IMG/VR virus record: IMGVR_UViG_3300023178_000209
Span: 1 to 27,904 of that record
DNA from: a virus
DNA: 27,904 nt
Strand: one strand, 5' to 3'
This document shows positions 20,709 to 27,904 of the stretch, one piece after another; within the stretch, counting starts at the first letter, position 1, and every line of letters starts with the position of its first letter. Both the position numbers and the translations under genes were made by a program. Below the pieces are notes generated by a model that saw nothing but the letters and a program-made list of their open reading frames with translations, was not told the origin of the DNA and made no database searches.

Positions 20709-23700
20709 TGGCTTCAACCAAACAAAGCATCACACAGACCTTCTCACGCATGAAGAACGGCCTTGCTGAACTCCAGCGGTGGTTTCCAGCCTTCATCAAG
20801 AATGATGGCGTTGGAGGGCTCTCCATTGACCCTGTGCTGTATCGCACAAACTTCTCCGCCAAGACCCCAGCCCAAACGGGTGGCTACGATGACGAAGCCA
20901 GCCAAGCAGGGATTCGGGTGGAGGCAATCAACGATGACGGCACAGATGTCAGCAACAACCCAACCATCGTCATATCGGGAAGCGGAACACTCAACGCCAA
21001 ATGCACCATCAACCATGATGATGGAAGTGGCTCAACCGTCATTCGCTTGATTGCACCATCGGGCGACTTGACAGGAAGTGGAACAAAAACACGCTCGCAT
21101 GAGGGAATCGGGGATGCGACTTCCGACACGACCACGACCGCGCCCTTCCCCGTGTTCATGACGATTCAAGAACTGACCGAGATGCTTGACACCTATCGGC
21201 ACATCGGAGATGGTGATGAAAACAAAAAGGCATGGCTTCCACATGGGTTGGAAGGCGGAGGGCAACACGGCCACTCATCAGCATCGGCTTTGCCTTCGCT
21301 CGCTGGAGGCGACCCTCGCGAACCCACATCGGTTGCGTTCCCCACAGCCTCTCCGTATCGCGCAACCGTGTTCATGCCGATGATGCTGGACAACAACCAA
21401 TTTGACAAACGAATCACGGGTGCGAGCAACGAGGTTGCTGACTATACCTACCTCCTTGCGAACTTCGGTGGGGGCTACGATGTTCTTGACATTGACCGAT
21501 ACGACCCCGACCCCGAAGGCGAAGACTCGGCCACGATTCGCTACAAAACGGTGGGGTATTCGGGCGACCATTTGCTTGGGAAGAACACAGCACAGCAAGC
21601 ATACAAAACCGCGCCCAGCGGAACGGCACACAACACAATGACACACAACAACCCCGACTTATCGTTTGATGGAAGTGCAAGCCACTTCCCCAAATACCGA
21701 ACCCGCTGTGCTTTGGCGATGTTCCTCAAAGACGGGACATACACGCTCAAGGGCGGGACTCTCATTCCATACATCTATGACACGAATCGCGAGATTGGGG
21801 GCAACCAAACCAGCACAGTCCACGCGATTTGGGATGGGCTTGATGGAGAAGGCGACTTTGACATGACCGCTTCGGGCATTGAAAAACAATGCTCGGCTCA
21901 AATCACTCCGATGTTTGACTTCCTCCAGCCACCCATCACAACCTCCGCACAGGGAGGCAATTTTGACTACGAGGTGGTCAATGGGTCAGCCAAGTTCAAT
22001 TGGGCAAACTACATCACAGATGTGCAGTCAATCCAAGCCAGCGATTCCAACCTGTTCACAGATGGTGATGGAACGGACTTAGACCACATCACTACGGCAC
22101 GACCGTTCTTGGTTCGCAACAACCCAGCAAGCGTTCCTGTGCGATACATTCGGAGGAACAATCTCATCCTGTCCATTTGGCTTGACTACACGAATGTCAG
22201 CGGTATCAGCGGTTCAACGATTCCTCAATTCACAGTCGGAAGTCCGATTGAACTGTGGGGACTCACGGGCGCGTTGGGCAGGGACACCTCTCAAGGTCGG
22301 AACATTGGGCATAAGTTCGGCCTCTATGAGTTCGCACCACGAAGCGAAGAAACGAATCCCGACACATATTCTTTGGGCGGGTTGAATCACAACGGATGGT
22401 GGATAATCAACGCGTACGATGACGATGGCGGTGGTCTTGACGGAGAGTTTGTCGTGGATGACATTCTCGGCAACGGGGACTCAACCGAGTTCTATGGGGC
22501 TCGGATTGATATTCAAATCTATTCAAACGAAGCCCTTCCGAGTCAAGGGAATGTCAGCGCGTACGCGCCGACCAGCGGGTATGTTTGTCAAGGACTGATT
22601 GGAGGCGCGGAAAGCACTTCTTCTCACTATGGAACTGTTGCTTGGGCAACCAGCCAAAGCAATTCCCACCCCCAATTGCGACTCTTCGGTAGTGCGAGCG
22701 AGAAACTGTATGGAACGGGTGTTGGGTATATGGGCGGGGCAAACACCCCAGCGAACAATTTGCAGTCCCATGTTGGACATCGCTATTTTTACCCATCACG
22801 CATGGTTGATTCTTATGTTGATGAGGGAGAATGGGGTGCGACAGGAAACACGGGGAATCTCAAGTTTTTCTTTGCCGATGACGCGACCGCGTTCCGTTCA
22901 ATTGAATTGCAGAAGGCGACCGACTTGCTCTATTCCAATGGTGTTCCTGTTGTTCAAAGGGGAGATGGTTTGCTTCGGCTTCCAGCACCACAGGGCAAGG
23001 ACATTGGTGCAAGGCGACTCTATTCCCTCACACAGACTCACATCACAGGCACATTCGTGAGTGAAGAAACTGACTTTCGCGGGCTCGGTTCGGACTTGGT
23101 TGAAAGCCTCCCAGCAACATGGTTGTCAAGAGGGCTTCACATTCCCCTGTGGTCATACATTGACACGGCGAATGGCCGTCATGCTTGGGACTACATCAAG
23201 CCCATTGGTGCATCGGGAACATGGCTCTATGGGCGAAACCGACCATTCCCAGCCCATGAACGAACAGGAACGCGATTGGGCTACAACGGAGGCGTTGCTC
23301 TTGACACGACCAAATACGGCTTGAGCGAGATGGGATGCTCGCAGATGTGGCTGGATTGGGAGATGAAGGCCAAAATCCCATTCCGAACAAATCAAATGGT
23401 GCGAATCACCTTTGACACCAACGAGGAACACTATGTCTTTGGTCGCCACGCTTTGATGTTTGATGACTTTCAAGGAACGATGAGGGGTGGTGCTGGCTTT
23501 TTGCCCCTGTATGATGGGAAGACATCAGCATCACCACTCACATTGAGTGCGTCATCATCGCCCGAAATCTATATTCGGGCTGGTGAAGGGTATTCAAATG
23601 GCTTCATAACGCACCCGTATGTGAACGGTGCGTTCACAGCACCGCGTACGATAATTTGGTTCGGGGATGCTACATTCCTCAAGGATTCGGCTTGGTTGGG

Positions 23701-25444
23701 TGAGAAGGAATATCCGCTGGAGAACGCTGGTGGGAACTGTGGTTGGGGGTCAATGAACAACGGCTACGGCACAGGCACATCGTTCACCTATGCGGAAGGC
23801 TATCACACAGTCCGAGCAGTCTTCAACCAAGCAGGGATGAACTTGCTCTTTGATGGTGTCAGTCAAGGCATTGACACCGAATCGGCCAAGACGGTGTATG
23901 GGCTGACCATTGAAAACTGCAAAATGGGCTTGTCCGTTTGGAATCAAAGCATCGGTGTTGATGAAAGCAGATTCCCCAAAGACGATGACGGCAACAGACT
24001 CGTTGCTGACAATCAAGCGTTGAGCAAGAATCAGTCCGATTTGCAGATTGACGAGATGGTATTGAGGTCAATACCGACTTCTGCGATGTTGCCGTTCAAG
24101 GTTCACACGATGAAACAGGACTTCTCCAATGTGGCTCGCTATACCTCATTGACGGTTGAGGCTGACAACATTGACACCAAGAAGGGAATGAATGTCAAGG
24201 CGACCTTGATGACTCCATCCACCACGACCGTTGAGAACGAGGGGCAAGCCGTCATCAGCGGGTTTGAGAATGTGGATTTGGCGTTCAGCGGTGGCGTTGG
24301 TTCAATGGACTTGACCGACCTTCCAGCGTCAGCAATCGCAGATGGGTTTGTGATTCGGTTTGACTTCTTCATCCCTAACAACACACAGACCGAATATCAC
24401 CCGATTGATTGGTCAAAATTGCCCATCATTCGCTCTTGGACTGTGGAATACGATGAGAAGCCAACGGCTTCGCTGGCGGTCATTGGGAACACATTCAACG
24501 GGGACATCACAGGAACAATCAACACCCGTGTTGGACACATCATCTCGTTGCGTGGAACAGGCACGACAACCGATGTGGACAGAACCATCTCGGAGGTCAA
24601 GTTTGACTTCGGTGATGGGGCTTCAACGGGCTGGATAAAGTTCGCAGACCAAACGACTCAAAGCACGACATACGACATCGCTCACTCGTATTTGGCGAGT
24701 GGAACATACACCGTCAAGTGCTATTCTCGCGATGACTCCAACAACGAATCGCTGGAATCAAACAACATCACCATCGTGGTCGCTAACGCGCCCCCTGTCG
24801 CCATCCTTCGTGCTGTGCCTTCAATGGTTCGTGCTGGGCAAGCAATCACCTTTGACGGCTCGGCATCGTATGACATCAACGCTGGTGGAACGCTGACGAC
24901 ATACACCTTCACCTTCGGAGATGGGTCGTCATCTGTGTCGGGTGCTTCGTCTTCGGTCAGCCACACATACGCCAACGGTGGTGAATATCAAGCCACGCTG
25001 GTCGTGGTTGATTCCGATGGGGCGACATCGCAGACTGCGAGCGTTGTTGTCAAGGTGCTTCCAGCGACCCTCGTTGTTCCGCTGGTTTTGAACACCAAGC
25101 CGAGAGCGTTCAGCCGAACTCGGTCAGCGAATCTCACTCAAACGCCCGTATTGGACTCAATATACCCCGAACTCACAGACATGGGACAGCGAACTGACGA
25201 GTTCAAATTGGAAGGTTCGTTCCTCAAGCACACGGCCAATGCCGACATTGAGTTCATGGAAGAACTTCACCTGTCGGGCGCGCTGGTTGAAATCGTGTGG
25301 GAAGAGGTGAACTTCACAGGAACGCCAACGGGCAAGACATTCGTTGGTCGCATGACTTCGTTTGACTATCAGCGCGAGGGCGGTCGTCATGGCGAAACGC
25401 CATACACAGCGGTGTTCGTGAGGGAGGCTGGGCTCGGTGCTTGA
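20708..25444 (+). CDS. Giant tail-tip adhesin with PKD repeats
   Basis: ATG 20708 overlaps the tape-measure stop (TGATG). The 1578-aa protein has no signal peptide. The first 900 residues are Gly/Asn/Asp/Thr-rich and beta-like. A region near 900-1080 (HYVFGRHALMFDDF, then YHTVRAVFNQAGMNLLFDGVSQG) resembles a concanavalin/LamG-type lectin fold. Two PKD-like repeats follow with FDFGDG (about 1300) and FTFGDG (about 1400), each ending in a HSYLASGTYTV or HTYANGGEYQA strand. The last 130 residues (LDSIYPELTDMGQRTDEFKLEG to the end) resemble a small beta domain that attaches to the tail. Immediately after the tape measure, it likely forms the tip that binds host surface sugars or S-layer; this is an inference. 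Confidence 0.8.
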   Translation: MASTKQSITQTFSRMKNGLAELQRWFPAFIKNDGVGGLSIDPVLYRTNFSAKTPAQTGGYDDEASQAGIRVEAINDDGTDVSNNPTIVISGSGTLNAKCTINHDDGSGSTVIRLIAPSGDLTGSGTKTRSHEGIGDATSDTTTTAPFPVFMTIQELTEMLDTYRHIGDGDENKKAWLPHGLEGGGQHGHSSASALPSLAGGDPREPTSVAFPTASPYRATVFMPMMLDNNQFDKRITGASNEVADYTYLLANFGGGYDVLDIDRYDPDPEGEDSATIRYKTVGYSGDHLLGKNTAQQAYKTAPSGTAHNTMTHNNPDLSFDGSASHFPKYRTRCALAMFLKDGTYTLKGGTLIPYIYDTNREIGGNQTSTVHAIWDGLDGEGDFDMTASGIEKQCSAQITPMFDFLQPPITTSAQGGNFDYEVVNGSAKFNWANYITDVQSIQASDSNLFTDGDGTDLDHITTARPFLVRNNPASVPVRYIRRNNLILSIWLDYTNVSGISGSTIPQFTVGSPIELWGLTGALGRDTSQGRNIGHKFGLYEFAPRSEETNPDTYSLGGLNHNGWWIINAYDDDGGGLDGEFVVDDILGNGDSTEFYGARIDIQIYSNEALPSQGNVSAYAPTSGYVCQGLIGGAESTSSHYGTVAWATSQSNSHPQLRLFGSASEKLYGTGVGYMGGANTPANNLQSHVGHRYFYPSRMVDSYVDEGEWGATGNTGNLKFFFADDATAFRSIELQKATDLLYSNGVPVVQRGDGLLRLPAPQGKDIGARRLYSLTQTHITGTFVSEETDFRGLGSDLVESLPATWLSRGLHIPLWSYIDTANGRHAWDYIKPIGASGTWLYGRNRPFPAHERTGTRLGYNGGVALDTTKYGLSEMGCSQMWLDWEMKAKIPFRTNQMVRITFDTNEEHYVFGRHALMFDDFQGTMRGGAGFLPLYDGKTSASPLTLSASSSPEIYIRAGEGYSNGFITHPYVNGAFTAPRTIIWFGDATFLKDSAWLGEKEYPLENAGGNCGWGSMNNGYGTGTSFTYAEGYHTVRAVFNQAGMNLLFDGVSQGIDTESAKTVYGLTIENCKMGLSVWNQSIGVDESRFPKDDDGNRLVADNQALSKNQSDLQIDEMVLRSIPTSAMLPFKVHTMKQDFSNVARYTSLTVEADNIDTKKGMNVKATLMTPSTTTVENEGQAVISGFENVDLAFSGGVGSMDLTDLPASAIADGFVIRFDFFIPNNTQTEYHPIDWSKLPIIRSWTVEYDEKPTASLAVIGNTFNGDITGTINTRVGHIISLRGTGTTTDVDRTISEVKFDFGDGASTGWIKFADQTTQSTTYDIAHSYLASGTYTVKCYSRDDSNNESLESNNITIVVANAPPVAILRAVPSMVRAGQAITFDGSASYDINAGGTLTTYTFTFGDGSSSVSGASSSVSHTYANGGEYQATLVVVDSDGATSQTASVVVKVLPATLVVPLVLNTKPRAFSRTRSANLTQTPVLDSIYPELTDMGQRTDEFKLEGSFLKHTANADIEFMEELHLSGALVEIVWEEVNFTGTPTGKTFVGRMTSFDYQREGGRHGETPYTAVFVREAGLGA

Positions 25445-25562
25445 TTGGCTGACTTGGCTCATCCTCTTGGAACTGATTTGGTGGGCATTCATTGGATTCG
25501 TGGGGCGGGAACTGTTGTCCCTGTGGCGAATGATTCGTGAAATCCCGATTGAATACAATTGA
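25437..25562 (+). CDS. Small membrane peptide, 41 aa
   Basis: A GTG start lies eight bases before the end of the adhesin gene, and the frame reads 41 codons to TGA. The peptide is a single hydrophobic segment (LTWLILLELIWWAFIGFV) with a basic, short tail, so it should insert in a membrane. Overlap with the upstream gene suggests coupled translation. It may serve host exit or membrane penetration, but small hydrophobic frames can arise by chance. Confidence 0.45.
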   Translation: MLDWLTWLILLELIWWAFIGFVGRELLSLWRMIREIPIEYN

Positions 25563-25616
25563 TTCCAAAACGGGCTTCGGCTCATCGCGATTTGGCGATT
25601 TTAGGGGTGAAAACCA

Positions 25617-25646
25617 TTGATATTGTGAAAACATTGATATACCCCA
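25617..25646 (+). promoter_or_regulatory. Twin-element promoter (TTGATATT / TTGATATACCCC)
   Basis: Elements at 25617 and 25634 are 17 nt apart; the second begins 29 nt before ATG 25663. Upstream, 25563-25616 has a T-rich piece (CGATTTTAGG) that may end the tail transcript. Confidence 0.6.
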
Positions 25647-25662
25647 CCCCTAATGCCTAACC

Positions 25663-26040
25663 ATGAGCCCAACCATGAGCCCCCACGCACTCCAGCGCGT
25701 TGATGAGCGACTTGTCGGTGCAGAAGCCGAGAAGGTCGCCAACGCTGTCAAGTCTGCCTGTGCAAAGCATGGAAGCCGAAGCATCGGAATCATCGCTCAC
25801 CGATTGAACGGTCAGCGTGGTCAAGCATGGGGCGAGAAGTCCAATGGCGACTGCGTTGTTGTCATCGTGCGAAACAACCAAGTCAAGACCACATACCTCC
25901 GCCGAGCCACTCAAACCTTTGACCTCTCCGTGTCCCGCACCGATGTGCTGGTGGACATGACGGGAACTGTCCTCAAGTCCGTCATGACCAAGAACGGTGG
26001 CGGTCGTGGTGCTGACTTCAACCCATTCAACATGAACTGA
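25663..26040 (+). CDS. Hypothetical protein, 125 aa
   Basis: Several ATGs lie close together; 25663 best fits the promoter. The protein has an N-terminal helix with HALQRVDERLVG, a beta part (GDCVVVIVRNNQVKTTYLRRATQTFDLS) and a glycine-rich tail. HALQRVDERL followed by a strand ending TTYLRR is loosely like DUF4258/BrnT-type small proteins, but the match is weak and no partner gene is present. Function unknown. Confidence 0.6.
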   Translation: MSPTMSPHALQRVDERLVGAEAEKVANAVKSACAKHGSRSIGIIAHRLNGQRGQAWGEKSNGDCVVVIVRNNQVKTTYLRRATQTFDLSVSRTDVLVDMTGTVLKSVMTKNGGGRGADFNPFNMN

Positions 26041-26053
26041 ACAGGTGATACAG

Positions 26054-26176
26054 ATGAAAGCAGAAGGAAGACCCAACAAGCGACACAGCCGAGATAAGCG
26101 AGGCTTCACAGGAAAATACAACAAAGGCGGGAAGCGAATGTCGGGGGCTCGCCCTCTTCACCAATGCCGTCTGTGA
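26054..26176 (+). CDS. Small very basic protein, 40 aa
   Basis: ATG 26054 is preceded by an AGGTGAT ribosome site (26043-26049). The 40-aa peptide is about one third Lys and Arg (NKRHSRDKRGFTGKYNKGGKR), so nucleic-acid binding is plausible. Its stop is directly followed by the next ATG without a gap. No family recognised. Confidence 0.5.
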   Translation: MKAEGRPNKRHSRDKRGFTGKYNKGGKRMSGARPLHQCRL

Positions 26177-26419
26177 ATGGAGATGATGAACATGACGAAT
26201 CTAAGCGAGATGGACATACCCGAAAACTACGAGTTTCGTGGCTACGAATACGACCTGTGGAAAGCATACACCGAAGAAGGCATGGCTCGCATTGAAGCCA
26301 GCGGTGTCCGTGATGGCTATGCCGAGCGAATGTATGGCGTGAACCGAGCCTGTGTCAAGCGATGGGTCATTGACGGGGTTGAGGTTTGGTGCGTGTATGC
26401 TCGCTATTCCTCATGGTGA
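26177..26419 (+). CDS. Small hypothetical protein, 80 aa
   Basis: ATG 26177 abuts the previous stop. The protein is acidic and aromatic: MDIPENYEFRGYEYDLWKAY, then RVxxRWVIDGVEVWCVYARYSSW-like strands at the end. No motif was recognised. The start could be a later Met (26183-26192), since several follow each other. Confidence 0.6.
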   Translation: MEMMNMTNLSEMDIPENYEFRGYEYDLWKAYTEEGMARIEASGVRDGYAERMYGVNRACVKRWVIDGVEVWCVYARYSSW

Positions 26420-26421
26420 TG

Positions 26422-26433
26422 CTCTTAAACCAG
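26422..26433 (+). promoter_or_regulatory. Leaderless promoter box CTCTTAAACCAG
   Basis: AAACC begins exactly 25 nt before ATG 26452, which decides this start over the in-frame ATG at 26527. Confidence 0.5.
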
Positions 26434-26451
26434 CGTTGGACTGCCTAAAGC

Positions 26452-27904
26452 ATGGTCGTCAGCACAGGGGGGCTTCCAGCCACCCATTCCGAACTGACCC
26501 AGCCTCTTGGGTCAAAAGGACTGCCCATGACGCTCGTTTTTGCTGACCACTACGATGACACCATCGGGAACACTCCTGTGGACAGGAAGGTGCTTTTTGA
26601 CACCTCCCTGCACCAACCTCGCCCCACAGGGTCGGGGACTTCCATCGTTGCCCCAATCGCGCCCAGCGTGATTCTCACGAACATGAGTGGGACAACCCTC
26701 GCATACCCGACCAGCGATTCAACCAATCACACGATGAGCCCTCGCAACGCTGGACTGACCACGAACCTCTCCCCACCGTCTTTGAATCACGAATCGGGCG
26801 CGTTGGAGTTCGGTCAAATCGTTCACGATGTCAGTCGCTCGCACCACGATGCGACAGAATTGCGTTCAAGCGTTCCATTTGCTCGCCTTTCACTCTCGGA
26901 GGTGGGTCGGTTCACCGCGTACGAAAGAAGGCGATACGCAAGCGGAAGACCAGCAAATCACACATTCCAACAGACCAAGACGACCGATGACGATGTGGTG
27001 GGTTCAATTGACATGGGCTGGGGTGCTTATGCGGGAAGTGGGACATTCAATTGCGAAGTCCCAGCGTTCACACAGGGAGGGCGTGTGGAGGCAATCACAC
27101 ACTACGCTAAGGCAGACTTGCCCAGCAACGCTATGGGTGTGTCGTGGGGCGATGCTCACAACGCCACATTCCTCACCACGCTGGGTTCAGCACCCATCGC
27201 TCAAACGGGGGCTTCCAGCATGGGCATCGCAGTCCAAGACGATGACAAACTCTTCTCATCCCATTGGAACTTGAATCTCGGAGTTCGCCAACCGATTCTC
27301 GCTTCGGGGACTTCAATCTCCAGCCCCGATGGTTCGCCCGTATCGGTGTCAATATCCGAAGACGCAGATTCCGTGAATCTGCTGACATCTGTTGAAACGA
27401 TTCAATCCATTTTGGTGGCCGACCGCTTCTCCGATGGAACTGCCTCGCCCAGCGATGAAGACAACATGACGCTGGGGCGCGTTGATTTGGGCAACCACAC
27501 CGTTGCCGATTCGTGCGGTTTGATTGGCTACGAGGGCGTTATCACGGCCACAGCCTTCTTCTCCATCTCCAAGAACTCCGACCCCTCACAGACGCAAGGG
27601 GCGGTCAGTTTCACCGATGACATGACCTATGCTGGACTGAACATTCAAGTCCATTCGGGAACGACTGTGCGAAGGAATGGCGACCCAAACAAACAGGGCG
27701 GGTATGGACTGACTCCATTCGCCCCATACCGATACGGAAGCGATGGAACGAGCGTTGATGTCATGACCGATGCAATCACGACCTCCGCACACCGAACAGG
27801 AAGCGGGTCGTTCTCCACCAGCGATGCAAACCGCACCGTCTTCTCAACGAGGCGAGATACCCACTACAACACGGATGCAACGCAGGTGCTTCCGCTGGGT
27901 GCTG
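26452..27904 (+). CDS. Large beta-rich tail/fibre protein (3' truncated by the window)
   Basis: A frame of 484 codons runs without a stop from ATG 26452 to the window edge; the gene continues to the right. The product is rich in Ser, Thr, Gly and Asp with few Lys, much like the first part of the 1578-aa adhesin, and has short strands such as VVGSIDMGWGAYAGSGTF and YEGVITATAFFSISK. There is no signal peptide. I see no catalytic motif or PKD repeat in the visible part. Location after the tail module and composition suggest a fibre, baseplate or other virion surface protein; this is an inference. ATG 26527 is an alternative start 25 residues shorter. Confidence 0.75.
   Translation, partial: MVVSTGGLPATHSELTQPLGSKGLPMTLVFADHYDDTIGNTPVDRKVLFDTSLHQPRPTGSGTSIVAPIAPSVILTNMSGTTLAYPTSDSTNHTMSPRNAGLTTNLSPPSLNHESGALEFGQIVHDVSRSHHDATELRSSVPFARLSLSEVGRFTAYERRRYASGRPANHTFQQTKTTDDDVVGSIDMGWGAYAGSGTFNCEVPAFTQGGRVEAITHYAKADLPSNAMGVSWGDAHNATFLTTLGSAPIAQTGASSMGIAVQDDDKLFSSHWNLNLGVRQPILASGTSISSPDGSPVSVSISEDADSVNLLTSVETIQSILVADRFSDGTASPSDEDNMTLGRVDLGNHTVADSCGLIGYEGVITATAFFSISKNSDPSQTQGAVSFTDDMTYAGLNIQVHSGTTVRRNGDPNKQGGYGLTPFAPYRYGSDGTSVDVMTDAITTSAHRTGSGSFSTSDANRTVFSTRRDTHYNTDATQVLPLGA

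Noticed and set aside
25663-26040. Toxin of a toxin-antitoxin pair (BrnT/DUF4258-like)
   Set aside because: The similarity is weak and no antitoxin-like gene is adjacent.

Overview
This window is a contiguous, almost entirely one-direction piece of the structural (late) region of a tailed dsDNA virus (Caudoviricetes type, HK97-fold capsid), free or integrated. The order is classic: large terminase, portal, Mu gpF-like domain, gp10-like protein, prohead protease/scaffold, major capsid protein, head-tail connector, tail completion, tail tube, assembly chaperones, tape measure, and very large tail-tip/adhesin proteins, the last of which runs off the right edge. No bacterial -35/-10 promoters, rRNA, tRNA or CRISPR array were seen. 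An archaeal host is my inference from transcription signals. At least fifteen genes have an AT-rich box (TTGATATA-CCCC or TNATAAACC) about 30 to 19 nt before the start codon, exactly where a TATA box would sit for leaderless mRNA. Genes inside operons instead show ribosome sites of the GAGGTGAT type. A marine euryarchaeal virus fits the style of the proteins, but the sequence alone does not prove it.

Layout. 1-1939: end of an early/accessory operon (zinc-binding DUF6011-like protein, a 50-aa ORF, a phage-conserved protein, a possible small terminase). 2021-3538: large terminase. 3539-5176: small zinc-ribbon and membrane/coiled-coil proteins, possibly a lysis or membrane cassette. 5177-5873: about 700 bases without a credible protein gene, starting with its own promoter and packed with stable hairpins (GAAA and UUCG tetraloops); I read this as a large structured non-coding RNA between terminase and portal. 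5874-12790: capsid module. 12905-14057: connector and completion proteins. 14058-17440: an accessory block in which each small gene has its own promoter, including an antisense HNH endonuclease, a SAP/DUF4214-like protein and a perfect 44-bp duplicated promoter. 17466-25444: tail tube, chaperones, tape measure and a 1578-aa adhesin with PKD repeats in a tightly overlapping operon. 25437-26419: four small genes. 26452 to the end: an open reading frame of at least 484 codons, probably another tail/fibre protein.

How it works together. Terminase would pump DNA through the portal into a shell built from the capsid protein on a protease-linked scaffold. The connector and completion proteins close the head and accept a long tail whose length is set by the 764-aa tape measure. 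The large beta-rich proteins would bind the host surface. Two promoter styles, a single TAAACC box mainly on structural genes and a twin TTGATAT element on accessory genes and the putative RNA, suggest two expression classes.
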